Shown here: piece by piece, positions 6,993 through 16,145 of the stretch
Numbering within the stretch: the first letter of the stretch is position 1
Layout of the letters: every line of letters starts with the position of its first letter
Source of the DNA: Mesobaculum littorinae
GTDB lineage: Bacteria; Pseudomonadota; Alphaproteobacteria; Rhodobacterales; Rhodobacteraceae
DNA length: 64,000 nt
Direction of reading: 5' to 3'
Assembly: GCF_004011175.1 (NCBI RefSeq)
Contig: NZ_RQXX01000008.1
Coordinates: 54,771-118,770, forward strand
Made by a program: the position numbers and the translations under genes
The notes under the pieces: generated by a model
Told to the model about the DNA's origin: nothing
Databases searched by the model: none
Seen by the model: only the letters and a program-made list of their open reading frames with translations

Positions 6993-9701
6993 TCAATTCC
7001 CGGCCGAGGCCGGGGCGTCGAGCGTGGCAAGCAGAGCCGTCCGGCTGTCGCGCCAGAAGTCGGCAGCCGCGGCGATCCCCGCCGCGTCCACCTGCCCCGC
7101 CTTGCCTGCCTTTTCGATCCGGCCCAGCGCGGCGTGCAGGCGCAGCAGCCCGAACGTGGCGCAGGAGCCTGCGCATTTATGCGCGAGCTGCGCCACCTCC
7201 TGCGGGCCCTGCAGCCGACCCAGTCGGGCGATCTGTTCGTCGCACTCGGCCACGAACCGGTCACGCAGCTGTGCCACCTCTTCGGGGGCAAGCGCTGCGC
7301 GCAGTTCGTCGAGATGCGCAGGGCTCACCAGCGGTTGCAGGTCCCGCGTCCCGGCAGAGGATGGCACCGCGCCCGCGTCACCCGCGCCGATCCCGACCCG
7401 CCTGAGCAGGGCCTGAAGGGCGCTGCGGTCGATGGGCTTGGCGATGCAGTCGGTCATCCCCGCCTCGCGGAAGCGGGCGATTTCCTCGGGCAGCGCATGC
7501 GCGGTGACCGCGATGATGGGCACCCGCGCGCAGGGGCCGCTGCCCGCCCGGATCCGGCGCGTGGCTTCCTGCCCGTCCATCACCGGCATCGAGATGTCCA
7601 TCAGGATCACGTCGAAGGCATCGCTTTCGGCGCGGTCCACGCCGGCGCTGCCATTCACCGCCTCGGTGACGCTGTGCCCCTCGCGCTGCAGCATCTCGCG
7701 GGCGACGAAGCGATTGATCTCGTTGTCCTCGACCAGGAGGATCCGCAGCGGCGCGGCGCCGCCGGAAGACGCGCCGGGAACCGCAACCGGCGGCGCCGTA
7801 TCCCCCGGGCCGGCCGACCTCCCCATGGAGGCGATTGATCCGGACGCAGGGGCGGCGTCCGAGAGGGGGGCGGCGGTCGAAGCCGATACCGAGCCGGGCG
7901 CGGAAGCCGGCGCAGATGCGGAGACAGATGCGGGGGCCGGGGCCTGAAGGGGCGCCGCGGGGTCGAGCGGCAGGCGCACCCAGAACAGGCTGCCTTCGCC
8001 CAGTTCGCTTTCGGCGCCGATCTCGCCCCCCATGACCTCGACCAGCCGCCGCGCGATCCCGAGACCCAGCCCCGTCCCGTCGGCCTGCCGCGCGTAGGAG
8101 GAGTCGAGCGTTTCAAAATCGTTGAAGACGCGCGTCAGGTCGGACTCGGAAATCCCGATCCCGCTGTCGATCACGCGCAGTTCGACGCGGCCATCGCCCA
8201 GCCTCTCGACCTCGATCTCGACCATGCCGCCATGGGTGAACTTGAGCGCATTGCCCACGAGGTTCAGCAGCACCTGCCGCAGCCGCCGCGGATCGCCCCG
8301 CACCGCGCCCTGCGCCGGCCCGGTCCACGTCCAGCCCAGCGTGTTGCCGTTGCCCGCGGCAAGGCTCGCCGTGGCTTCGACCACACCGTCCAGAAGTTCG
8401 CCCAGGTCGAAGACGCGATCCTCGCGCGTCAGCTTCCCGGCCTCGTATTTCGACAGGTCGAGCACGTCGTTGACCAGCCCCAGGAGCAGCTCGCCCGAGG
8501 TGCGGGTGATGTCGAGCATCGCCGCCTGCCGGTCGTCAAGATCAGTGTCGCGCAGGATCTGGATCGTGCCCAGCAGACCGTTCAGCGGGGTGCGCATCTC
8601 GTGGCTCATGACCGCCAGGAATTCGGCCTTGGCCTTTTCGCCCGCCAGCGCCCGGTCGCGCGCGTCCCGCAGCGCCTCTTCGGCCGCCTTGCGGGTCGAG
8701 ATGTCGCGCAGGAAGGACACGAAAATCGGCCCGTCCGGCCCGATGGCCCGGTCGATCGAGACCTCGACCGGAAAGCTGCGCCCCGACCGGTCGCGGCCCG
8801 TCAGCTCGAACTGCCGCTCGCCCGGTTCCGGGCGCCGCCGCCCTTCGATAAAGCTCATCACCTCGGCGCGGGTCGCGTCGGGATCCTCGTCGGGGAACAG
8901 CAGCTGCATCGCGGTCTGGCCCTGCGCCTCGTCGACGGAATAGCCGAAGACCTCGGTCGCGGCGCGGTTGAGGTCGAGGATCGTGCCCTCGTCGTTGGAC
9001 ACGATGATCGGGTCGATCGAGGTCTGGACGATGGTGCGCATCCGCATGCCCGTCTGTTCCAGCTCGCGGGCCCGGCGGGTGCTGAGCCCGTTCAGCCGCA
9101 AGAGCCAGACCGCCAGCAGCAAGAGCCCGGCAAAAAGCACCAGCAGCAGGATCGCCATGCGCGACAGCGTCTGCATCACCTCGACGCGGCGGGCATCCGA
9201 CACCTCGGCATAGGCAGTAAGCCCGGACAGCGACAGCGCGCGCACCTCATCGGCCCGGGTCTGCGCCTCGGCGGCCATCTCCGGCAGGGCGGCGCGCAGC
9301 TCGGCGTCCGGTCCGTCGATCAGCGGAACCGTCGCATCGAGATAGGCCTTCACCGCGCGCCGATCGGCCTGGTATTCGGTGCTGGCATGCAGGCGGCGAT
9401 ACACCTGCCCGCCCTGCAGCGTGTCGATGCGCCCGTAGAAGACATCAAAGCGGCGGCGCACCTGCTCCAGCGCTGCGGGATCGTCCCCTGTCCCCTCCTG
9501 CGCCTGTTCCAGCGCCAGACGGTAGCGCAGGAACTCGACATCGATCTGCGCGAGGCTCCATTGAAGGTTGTCCGAGTTCACGGCCCCCAGATCATCTACC
9601 TCGCGCTGGGCTACCACGGAAGTCCAGACGACAAGAGCCGCCACCGTGACGATGGCGGCAACCGCGAGCGCTAGGCGCAGGTACGGTAGGGGCAGACGCA
9701 A
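6993..9701 (-). CDS. Hybrid sensor histidine kinase with PAS, receiver and Hpt domains
   Basis: This 902-residue inner-membrane phosphorelay protein has this order: TM (about 10-30), periplasmic helical domain (about 33-175), TM (about 182-203), PAS (about 220-340), HisKA with SHEMRTPLNG (phospho-His H367), HATPase (N box NLVGNALKF, G boxes DSGIGIS and GTGLGLGIA, to about 580), an Ala/Ser/Pro-rich linker (about 582-648), receiver (acceptor D702 in LMDISMPVMDG, K755 in IAKPI) and C-terminal Hpt (H841 in AHKCAGSCATFG). All catalytic residues are present. The final response regulator is not encoded nearby. It lies 80 bp downstream of a secreted SUOX-like gene on the same strand, a plausible sensory partner. 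Confidence 0.93.
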   Translation of the reverse strand: MRLPLPYLRLALAVAAIVTVAALVVWTSVVAQREVDDLGAVNSDNLQWSLAQIDVEFLRYRLALEQAQEGTGDDPAALEQVRRRFDVFYGRIDTLQGGQVYRRLHASTEYQADRRAVKAYLDATVPLIDGPDAELRAALPEMAAEAQTRADEVRALSLSGLTAYAEVSDARRVEVMQTLSRMAILLLVLFAGLLLLAVWLLRLNGLSTRRARELEQTGMRMRTIVQTSIDPIIVSNDEGTILDLNRAATEVFGYSVDEAQGQTAMQLLFPDEDPDATRAEVMSFIEGRRRPEPGERQFELTGRDRSGRSFPVEVSIDRAIGPDGPIFVSFLRDISTRKAAEEALRDARDRALAGEKAKAEFLAVMSHEMRTPLNGLLGTIQILRDTDLDDRQAAMLDITRTSGELLLGLVNDVLDLSKYEAGKLTREDRVFDLGELLDGVVEATASLAAGNGNTLGWTWTGPAQGAVRGDPRRLRQVLLNLVGNALKFTHGGMVEIEVERLGDGRVELRVIDSGIGISESDLTRVFNDFETLDSSYARQADGTGLGLGIARRLVEVMGGEIGAESELGEGSLFWVRLPLDPAAPLQAPAPASVSASAPASAPGSVSASTAAPLSDAAPASGSIASMGRSAGPGDTAPPVAVPGASSGGAAPLRILLVEDNEINRFVAREMLQREGHSVTEAVNGSAGVDRAESDAFDVILMDISMPVMDGQEATRRIRAGSGPCARVPIIAVTAHALPEEIARFREAGMTDCIAKPIDRSALQALLRRVGIGAGDAGAVPSSAGTRDLQPLVSPAHLDELRAALAPEEVAQLRDRFVAECDEQIARLGRLQGPQEVAQLAHKCAGSCATFGLLRLHAALGRIEKAGKAGQVDAAGIAAAADFWRDSRTALLATLDAPASAGN

Positions 9702-9781
9702 AAGGTGTCCTCCGCAGGGTTTCTCGGGGTTGTCGCCGTAGGTCTGCGCGCCCCGGGGGCCCGGGCCGCGCAGAACCAGGC

Positions 9782-10306
9782 CTAGGGCAGAACCTCGATC
9801 CGATCCAGTTGCCAGATGCTGCGGGAATAGATCACCTCGCTCCGGAACGCGGGGTCGCTGTCATAGGGATAGACGATCCACAGCGGCCCCTTGCCGCGCA
9901 GCGACATCGGCGCGTCGTTGTGCAGGTAGGCCACGATCGGCCCTTCGGCGTCGGGATCGCCCTCCCAGTCCTCGGCCGGGATCTCGATGGCGTAGTCGTT
10001 GACCGCGGTGGCCGACACGGCAGAGCCTTCGGCCCCGAGCCGGTCGAGCAGCTGCGCCAACGGCACGCCGGTGAAGCTCTGCGTCCCGTCGGTCCAGATC
10101 GTCGTCGTCTCGAAGGTGACGGGGTCGAGCGCGGCGAGCATCTCGCGGTCGAACACCGCGGCGTCGCCGTCGTTGGTGACGGTGATCGCGCCGGTGACGG
10201 TCAGCAGCGCCTCGCCCTCGGGCGTGGGCAGATCCTGGGCCAGCGCCGGACCAGAGATCAGGGCCAGGGAAAGCAGGACGGGTCGGGCAAATCGGGACAA
10301 AAGCAT
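9782..10306 (-). CDS. Secreted SUOX-fold (oxidoreductase molybdopterin-binding-like) protein lacking cysteine
   Basis: This 174-residue protein has a signal peptide (cleavage near ALAQD, residue 24). Its body resembles the sulfite-oxidase/YedY molybdopterin-binding fold (FTGVPLAQLLDRLG, NDYAIEIPAEDW, LRGKGPLWIVYPYD). The molybdenum-ligating cysteine of catalytic members is absent, and there is no cysteine at all in the protein, so it is probably not an enzyme. It precedes the hybrid kinase gene by 80 bp on the same strand. The inferred role is a periplasmic ligand- or redox-sensing partner of the kinase. Confidence 0.75.
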   Translation of the reverse strand: MLLSRFARPVLLSLALISGPALAQDLPTPEGEALLTVTGAITVTNDGDAAVFDREMLAALDPVTFETTTIWTDGTQSFTGVPLAQLLDRLGAEGSAVSATAVNDYAIEIPAEDWEGDPDAEGPIVAYLHNDAPMSLRGKGPLWIVYPYDSDPAFRSEVIYSRSIWQLDRIEVLP

Positions 10307-10703
10307 GAAGGTGACCTCGGAGGGGAGCGAAGAACTCGATGCGACACGGAGGTTGTGCCACGAAAATACCGCTCGCGGCAGGGGTGCATCGGAAGGGGAG
10401 ACCTATCCAAAGGGATAGGGTTAAGATCAGGTGGATAACCACTTTCCCTCTCCCCCCGCCGTGCAGGGGGCCGGTCGGCGCCGTGTCCCGCGCAAGCTTG
10501 CACGATGCGGGCCTAGTACCCGGCCAGGACGGCGGCGTATCGCGGCGCCCGGGCGTCCAATGGCATGCCGGTTCGTCGGCGGGCACGGAGGCGCGCGGGG
10601 TCACCGGGCGTCCGCCTATGCCCCGCGGTCGGGGCAGGAAGGCGGGGCGCCCGCCCCCGGTCCGTTTCCCGGCGGCGTCTTCGGCCCCGTCGTCGGAGCG
10701 CCG
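10307..10703. other. Intergenic region upstream of the SUOX-like/kinase pair
   Basis: These 397 bases lie between the SUOX-like gene and mtnK, both on the minus strand. The right part is GC-rich and featureless. The left part (about 10360-10440) is less GC-rich and includes a clear inverted repeat at 10402-10419, described separately. No small gene with a good start was found. Confidence 0.4.
10402..10419. promoter_or_regulatory. Candidate operator: inverted repeat CCTATCC-AAAG-GGATAGG
   Basis: A perfect 7-bp inverted repeat with a 4-base spacer lies about 95-113 bp upstream of the SUOX-like start codon, in an AT-richer patch. Short dyads of this shape are typical binding sites for LuxR/FixJ-type response regulators. 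The position fits a site controlling the SUOX-like/kinase operon, but the binding protein is unknown. Confidence 0.4.
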
Positions 10704-11975
10704 TCAGACCTGCCGGCGACCCTGCGCGATATCCCGGGCGAGGTCGGACACCTCGGAGGGGCTCCTCAGCGCGGCGCGGTTCAGAAGCAGATGGCGGGCC
10801 ATGCGCAACGCCCGCGCCTCGCAGGCGGCGCGGGTGGGGATGTCGGCGATCTCCTCGAAATCCGCGACGTGCGAGATGCCCAGGATGCGGCGGATCATCT
10901 TCGCCCCGGCAAAGCCCAGCGTATCGCGCCAGACCGCCGCCAGCCGCGCGGCGACGAACGCCTGACCCACGCCGTCGCCCGCGACCTCGGTCTCGATCAG
11001 ACCACCGGGACGCGGATGCGCCAGCCGCGTGGCCTCTTCCACGAAGGTGGCCCATGCCTCTTCGGCCACGTTCAGAAGCCACGCCGTCATCTCCTGCCGG
11101 TCATCCGCGGCGGTGGCGTGCCCCGGCTGGCTGAACGCTGCCAGCCACAGGTTGCCCAGAACCGCCCCGATGTCGAAGCCCATCGGCCCGACAAAGGCCC
11201 ATTCCGGGTCGATCACCCGCGTTTCGTCCGCGCTCAGCATCAGCGAGCCGGTGTGCAAATCGCCGTGGATCAGCGCCTCGGCCTGGCTGCGGAAGGCGTG
11301 CTTCATCTCCATGGCGGCCAGCCGCAACGCCGAATCGCCGCGCAACTGCGCCGCCAGCCCCTCCTGCCCGGGGGTGAGCCGGTTCAGCGGCGCCTCGTGG
11401 TAGGGGCCGGTAAAGACCACGTCCTGCGTCGTGGCGCACAGCTCGGCATTGCCCGAGTAGCGGTCGACCAGAGCATTCTTGGCGGCTGTTGTCAGCACCA
11501 GGTCCGAGGTACCCACCAGCGACCGCGCCAGGTAGAGCCCGAGGTCCCGCGCAAGGGTCGGGAACCGCCGCCCGGCCACGAAACCCGCGCGCGCGACGAC
11601 ATGGGGCTGCAGCGCCTCCATGAAGATCAGCGCCAGGTCGGGGCGATAGGCATGGACCCGCGGCGGCACGCCGGGCGCGGCGCGGCCGTGATCGACCAGC
11701 GCGCGATGCTCGTACTCGGCCCGCGACACGGGGAAAGGCCAGCCCTCGCCGATCACCCGGATATAGGGCAGCGCCTGTTTCGCGACGATGGCCCCCGCGG
11801 GCCCGGCAAGCCGCCAGACCGCGTTCATGTTGCCATCGCTGATCTCGTCGCAGCGCCAGTCCTGCGCCGCGCCGCCCAGGCGCGCGGCCAGGTCGGGCGT
11901 CTCAGCGACGAGCGCGATCAGGTCGGGGGCGGCAAGTTCGCGGTACCCCGCGGGGATATCGAAGTTCTGGGACAT
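10704..11975 (-). CDS. mtnK: 5-Methylthioribose kinase
   Basis: This cytoplasmic kinase phosphorylates 5-methylthioribose in methionine salvage. From the ATG at 11975 it is 423 residues with an aminoglycoside-phosphotransferase-like fold. Motifs include the glycine-rich SDGNMNAVWRL, the lysine in AIVAKQALPYIR, the catalytic loop HGDLHTGSLML, and VIDPEWAFVGPMGFDIG, whose DPEWAF is characteristic of MtnK. The upstream in-frame extension (12 residues) was rejected as non-family. No mtnA isomerase gene adjoins it here. It is divergent from a YnjBCD-type importer. Confidence 0.92.
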   Translation of the reverse strand: MSQNFDIPAGYRELAAPDLIALVAETPDLAARLGGAAQDWRCDEISDGNMNAVWRLAGPAGAIVAKQALPYIRVIGEGWPFPVSRAEYEHRALVDHGRAAPGVPPRVHAYRPDLALIFMEALQPHVVARAGFVAGRRFPTLARDLGLYLARSLVGTSDLVLTTAAKNALVDRYSGNAELCATTQDVVFTGPYHEAPLNRLTPGQEGLAAQLRGDSALRLAAMEMKHAFRSQAEALIHGDLHTGSLMLSADETRVIDPEWAFVGPMGFDIGAVLGNLWLAAFSQPGHATAADDRQEMTAWLLNVAEEAWATFVEEATRLAHPRPGGLIETEVAGDGVGQAFVAARLAAVWRDTLGFAGAKMIRRILGISHVADFEEIADIPTRAACEARALRMARHLLLNRAALRSPSEVSDLARDIAQGRRQV

Positions 11976-12163
11976 GGCCCCCTGTCTGCCGCGTCGGGAC
12001 GGCTTTGCCAAGCCGCGCCAAGCCCTGCCGCGGGCGTCCCGCCCCCTCCGGCACCCAACGAATACGTGAGCCCGCCGTAGCGCGGTTCTGCGGTGCGCGG
12101 CTTTTCAATTCCGCCCGCATCGCCCATGAAGACCTTCGACACCGCGCAGCCGGAGGAGCCCAG

Positions 12164-13399
12164 ATGCGACAGCCGACACCCCCCTTTTCCGCAGCCCTCG
12201 CAGGGGGCCTGCTGGCCGGCCTTCTGGGGCAGGCAGCCGTCGCCCAGACCGCGCCCGACCCCGCCGACTGGGACCAGGTGGTCGCCTCGGCCGAGGGGCA
12301 GACCGTCTACTGGAACGCTTGGGGCGGCAATCCGCAGGTCAACGCCTTCATCCAGTGGACGGCGGACGAGGTGCAGGACCGCTTCGGCATCGCGCTTGAG
12401 CATGTGAAGCTGTCCGATGCGGCCTCGGCCGTGACGACGGTCCTGAACGAAAAGAGCGCCGGACGCGACACGGGCGGGTCCATCGACCTCATCTGGATCA
12501 ACGGCGAGAACTTCGCCGCGATGAAGCGCAACGACCTGCTGTTCGGCCCATGGTCCGAGGCGATCCCCAACTGGCAGCTGACCGACCCCGCCGAGAATAC
12601 CGCGCTGACGAGCGACTTCACCGTGCCGGTGGACGGGCTGGAGGCGCCGTGGAGCATGGCGCAGGTGGTGTTCTACTACGACAGTGCCGATATCGACACG
12701 CCGCCTGCGACGATCCCGGGCCTGCTGGACTGGGCGCGCGCGCATCCGGGCCGCTTTACCTATCCGCAGCCGCCCGATTTCCTGGGTTCCACCTTTCTCA
12801 AGCAGGCGCTGCTTGAACTCGCCACCGAGACCGACCCGCTCTACGCGCCGGTGGACGAGGCGGATTACGCGGCCATTTCAGCGCCGCTCTGGGACTATCT
12901 CGAAGAGCTGACGCCGCTTTTGTGGCGCCAGGGGCAGGCCTATCCGCAGACCGGCCCGGCGCAGCGGCAGCTGGTCGCGGATGACGAGATCGACATCGCG
13001 ATCTCGTTCAACCCGGGCGAGGCATCGGCGGCGATCGCGAACTACGAATTGCCCGAAACCGTGCGCAGCTTCGTGCTGGAGGGCGGCACCATCGGCAACG
13101 CCAGCTTCCTCGCCATCCCCTTCAACGCCAATGCGAAAGAGGGGGCGATGGTGGTCGCCAACTTCCTGATGTCGCCCGAGGCGCAGGCCCGGGCGCAGGA
13201 CCCCGACATCCTGGGCGTCGGGACCGTGCTGGACCTCGACAAGCTCGAGGCCCCGGACCGCGCCCGGTTCGAAGAGCTCACCCTGGGCGTCGCCACGCTG
13301 TCGACCGAAGAGCTGGGCACCCCCCTGCCCGAGCCGCACCCGTCGTGGATGGAGCGGATCGAAGAGGACTGGGAAAGCCGCTACGGCGTGGCCCGATAG
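12164..13399 (+). CDS. ABC transporter substrate-binding protein, YnjB-like
   Basis: This 411-residue secreted binding protein starts at ATG 12164 behind CGGAGGAG. It has a signal peptide ending near AVAQT (residue 28). The mature part carries the YnjB-family pattern (VYWNAWGGNPQVNAFIQW, DLIWINGENFAAMKRNDLLFGP, VPVDGLEAPWSMAQVVFYYD). The YnjBCD family is related to thiamine and iron/polyamine importers, but its true substrate is not established. It is followed by permease and ATPase genes, completing the importer, and is divergent from mtnK, which makes a sulfur- or thiamine-related substrate conceivable. Confidence 0.85.
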   Translation: MRQPTPPFSAALAGGLLAGLLGQAAVAQTAPDPADWDQVVASAEGQTVYWNAWGGNPQVNAFIQWTADEVQDRFGIALEHVKLSDAASAVTTVLNEKSAGRDTGGSIDLIWINGENFAAMKRNDLLFGPWSEAIPNWQLTDPAENTALTSDFTVPVDGLEAPWSMAQVVFYYDSADIDTPPATIPGLLDWARAHPGRFTYPQPPDFLGSTFLKQALLELATETDPLYAPVDEADYAAISAPLWDYLEELTPLLWRQGQAYPQTGPAQRQLVADDEIDIAISFNPGEASAAIANYELPETVRSFVLEGGTIGNASFLAIPFNANAKEGAMVVANFLMSPEAQARAQDPDILGVGTVLDLDKLEAPDRARFEELTLGVATLSTEELGTPLPEPHPSWMERIEEDWESRYGVAR

Positions 13400-13607
13400 G
13401 CCCGGGCCGCGCGGCATGACCTCCGGCCCCCGACACACGCGCGGGCCCTCAGGGCCCCGCCACGGCGCGGACCTAGGCGCGCCCCATGACGCGAACCATC
13501 ACGGGGCTGCCGGCGCGGATGGCCCCGCGCGCGCCCTCCGTGGCATCGCGCCTGCCGGGGGCCCGCGCACGGCGGCACGCAGAGACCGGCCCGGGCCGCT
13601 TCGGATC

Positions 13608-15278
13608 ATGCCGGTGCTGACCATGGGGCTGCTGGCACTTCTGGTGGCCGCGGGGCTGGCCGGCGTGCTGGCCCCGGCCTTCGGCTGGTTCCCCGCACTG
13701 GGACACACCCGCCCGGGCCTGGGCGCCTGGCGCGATCTTTTCGCCTGGCCCGGCATCGGCGCCGCCACCCGGCTGAGCGTCACGACCGCGCTTGCAGCCA
13801 CCGCCCTGTCGCTGGGCACCACGATGCTGATCTGCGCCGCCTGGCACGGCACCCGCGTCTTCGCCGCCATCCAGAGGCTGCTTTCCCCGCTCCTGTCGGT
13901 GCCCCATGCCGCCGCCGCGCTGGGGCTGGCCTTTCTGATATCGCCCTCCGGCTGGATCGTGCGGCTGCTGTCGCCCTGGGCCACGGGCTGGGAGCGCCCG
14001 CCCGATATCCTGATCGCGCATGACCCCTGGGGGCTGACGCTGATCGCGGGACTTGCGGCGAAGGAGATCCCCTTTCTGCTGCTGATGACGCTGGCCGCAC
14101 TGGGGCAGATGCCCGCCCGCCGGTCGCTGCTTATCGCGCAGACGCAGGGCTACGGCCGCGTGACAGGCTGGCTCAAGACCGTGTTCCCGCAGGTCTACGG
14201 CCAGATCCGCCTGCCGGTCTATGCCGTGCTGGCGTTTTCGGCCTCGGTCGTGGACGTGGCGCTGATCCTTGGGCCCACAACGCCCGCGACGCTGTCGGTG
14301 CAGGTGCTGGACTGGCTGAACGATCCGCAGCTGTCGCTGCGGTTCGCCGCCGCCGCCGGGGCGCTTTTGCAACTGGGGCTGGTGGTTGGGCTGCTGGCGG
14401 TCTGGCGCGGGTCCGAGCTGGCGGCGATGCGGTGGGGCCGCGGCTGGGTCGCGCGCGGGCACCGGGGCCGCGCCGACGTGCTGTGGCGGGGGCTGGCGCT
14501 GGTCGCCGCCGGGCTGGCCGCAGCGGCGGTGCTGGGTGGGCTGGCCGGGCTCGCCGTCTGGTCCATGGCGGGATTCTGGAGCTTTCCGGACATGCTGCCG
14601 CAGGGCTTCACCCCCCGCGCCTGGGCCACCCATTGGCCCACCGTGGCCGACCGCGTGCGCGACACGGTGATCATCGCGGGCGCGGCGACGGCCATCGCGC
14701 TGGCGCTGGCGCTGGCCTGCCTCGAAGCCGAGCATCGCTATCGCCTGAAACCGTCAGCGCGCGAGATGTGGTTGCTTTACCTGCCGCTCATCGTGCCGCA
14801 GGCGACGTTCCTGACGGGCCTGCAGATGCTGGCCATCGCCTCGGGCACGGCGGGGATCATGGCCAGCGTCGTGGCGGTGCACGTGCTTTTCGTCCTGCCC
14901 TACGTCTTCCTGTCGCTGGCCGAGCCGTGGCGGGCCTGGGATCCGCGACATGCCCTGCTGGCCGAAACCCTCGGCGCCGGGCCCGACCGGGTGTTCTGGC
15001 GGCTGCGCCTGCCGATGCTGCTGCGCCCGATCCTGACCGCCGCCGCCGTGGGCTTTGCCGTGTCGGTGGGGCAGTACCTGCCCACCGTGCTGATCGGGAC
15101 CGGCCGTGTCACCACGCTGACGACCGAGGCGGTGGCCCTGTCCTCGGGCGGCGACCGGCGGCTGATCGGGGTCTATGCCATCGCCCAGACGGCGGTGCCG
15201 CTTCTGGGCTTTCTCGCCGCGCTGGCGCTGCCGGCGCTGGTCTTCCGCAACCGCCGCGGCCTATCGGGGGCGACATGA
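13608..15278 (+). CDS. ABC transporter permease, YnjC-like (duplicated permease)
   Basis: This is a polytopic membrane protein of about 556 residues with two tandem permease halves, as in YnjC. Each half carries a coupling loop: RRSLLIAQTQGYGRVTGWLK in the first half, and LLAETLGAGPDRVFWRLR in the second. The frame is open back to an ATG at 13416, but those extra 64 residues are hydrophilic, Gly/Ala/His-rich and unlike a permease N-terminus. ATG 13608, directly before the first membrane segment, was therefore preferred. Neither start has a good ribosome-binding site. The stop overlaps the ATPase start by 4 bp. Confidence 0.85.
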   Translation: MPVLTMGLLALLVAAGLAGVLAPAFGWFPALGHTRPGLGAWRDLFAWPGIGAATRLSVTTALAATALSLGTTMLICAAWHGTRVFAAIQRLLSPLLSVPHAAAALGLAFLISPSGWIVRLLSPWATGWERPPDILIAHDPWGLTLIAGLAAKEIPFLLLMTLAALGQMPARRSLLIAQTQGYGRVTGWLKTVFPQVYGQIRLPVYAVLAFSASVVDVALILGPTTPATLSVQVLDWLNDPQLSLRFAAAAGALLQLGLVVGLLAVWRGSELAAMRWGRGWVARGHRGRADVLWRGLALVAAGLAAAAVLGGLAGLAVWSMAGFWSFPDMLPQGFTPRAWATHWPTVADRVRDTVIIAGAATAIALALALACLEAEHRYRLKPSAREMWLLYLPLIVPQATFLTGLQMLAIASGTAGIMASVVAVHVLFVLPYVFLSLAEPWRAWDPRHALLAETLGAGPDRVFWRLRLPMLLRPILTAAAVGFAVSVGQYLPTVLIGTGRVTTLTTEAVALSSGGDRRLIGVYAIAQTAVPLLGFLAALALPALVFRNRRGLSGAT

Positions 15279-16021
15279 ACGACATCACCGACACCCCCCG
15301 CACCGCGCGCCCCGCGGCAGTCTCGGACGACGCCCATGCCGGGCCGTGCACCGGCCTGCATCTCGACGCGCTGCGCATCCGGCTGGGGGCAACCACGCTC
15401 GTCGCGCTCGACACCCTGATCGCCCCGGGCGAGGTGCTGTCGGTCATGGGGCCCTCGGGCTCGGGCAAGTCGACGCTTCTGAACCAGATCATCGGCGCCC
15501 CCGCCCCCGCCTTTCAAAGCGACGGGCAGGTGCGGCTGGACGGGCAGGACCTGACCGGGATGGGCCCACAGGCGCGGCATATCGGGCTGCTTTTCCAGGA
15601 CGACCTGCTGTTTCCGCACATGTCTGTGGGTAGCAACCTTGCCTTTGCGCTGCCCGCGGGCCTGCGCGGCCGCCGCGCACGGCGCGCCGCTGTCGAGGCC
15701 GCGCTGGCCGAGGCCGGGATGCCCGGCTATGCCGACCGCGATCCGGCGACGCTTTCGGGCGGGCAGAGATCGCGCGTGGCCTTGATGCGCACGCTGCTGA
15801 GCGCGCCGCGCGCGCTGCTGCTGGACGAGCCCTTTTCGCGCCTCGACGCCGACCTGCGCCGCACGATGCGCGACCTCGTCTTCGGCGAGGTGCGCAGGCG
15901 ACGGCTGCCCACCCTGCTCGTCACCCACGACAGGGAGGACGCGCAGGCGGCCGGGGGCCGGATCCTCGACCCGCTGGGCCGCCCCGTCGCCCCGCCCGCC
16001 GACGGTGATCCGGGACCATGA
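15275..16021 (+). CDS. ABC transporter ATP-binding protein, YnjD-like
   Basis: This 248-residue ATPase has Walker A GPSGSGKST (about 59-67), the Q-loop GLLFQDDLLFPH, the signature TLSGGQRSRVALMR, Walker B ALLLDEPFSRLD and the switch histidine in LVTHDRED. It is the third gene of a YnjBCD-like importer, with its start overlapping the permease stop. It is short at the C-terminus, with no regulatory domain, as is usual for this family. A strong hairpin follows the stop directly. Confidence 0.9.
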   Translation: MNDITDTPRTARPAAVSDDAHAGPCTGLHLDALRIRLGATTLVALDTLIAPGEVLSVMGPSGSGKSTLLNQIIGAPAPAFQSDGQVRLDGQDLTGMGPQARHIGLLFQDDLLFPHMSVGSNLAFALPAGLRGRRARRAAVEAALAEAGMPGYADRDPATLSGGQRSRVALMRTLLSAPRALLLDEPFSRLDADLRRTMRDLVFGEVRRRRLPTLLVTHDREDAQAAGGRILDPLGRPVAPPADGDPGP

Positions 16022-16022
16022 A

Positions 16023-16058
16023 GGGCCGATGCAGGGCGCCCGTGGCCTGCATCGGCCC
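16023..16058. terminator. Strong hairpin between convergent operons
   Basis: A perfect 13-bp stem (GGGCCGATGCAGG pairing with CCTGCATCGGCCC) with a 10-base loop begins one base after the stop of the YnjD-like gene. It lies between two convergent operons and probably acts as a bidirectional terminator or mRNA end. There is no clear T-tract on either side, so factor-independent termination is not certain. Confidence 0.6.
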
Positions 16059-16145
16059 ATCCGCAATCCGTCGAGGAAGACCCGAACGTCGGGCTGAACC
16101 GGCAGCGTTGCGTGGACGGTCAGACCGCCTGGCAGCGGCGAAGCC

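Noticed and set aside
12012..12163. Possible TPP or SAM riboswitch between mtnK and the YnjB-like gene
   Set aside because: The region was read on both strands; the conserved TPP cores (CTGAGA, ACCTGATCTGG-like) and SAM-II consensus were not found.
13416..13607. 64-residue N-terminal extension of the YnjC-like permease
   Set aside because: The residues are hydrophilic and low in complexity, unlike a permease N-terminus; ATG 13608 lies directly before the first membrane segment.
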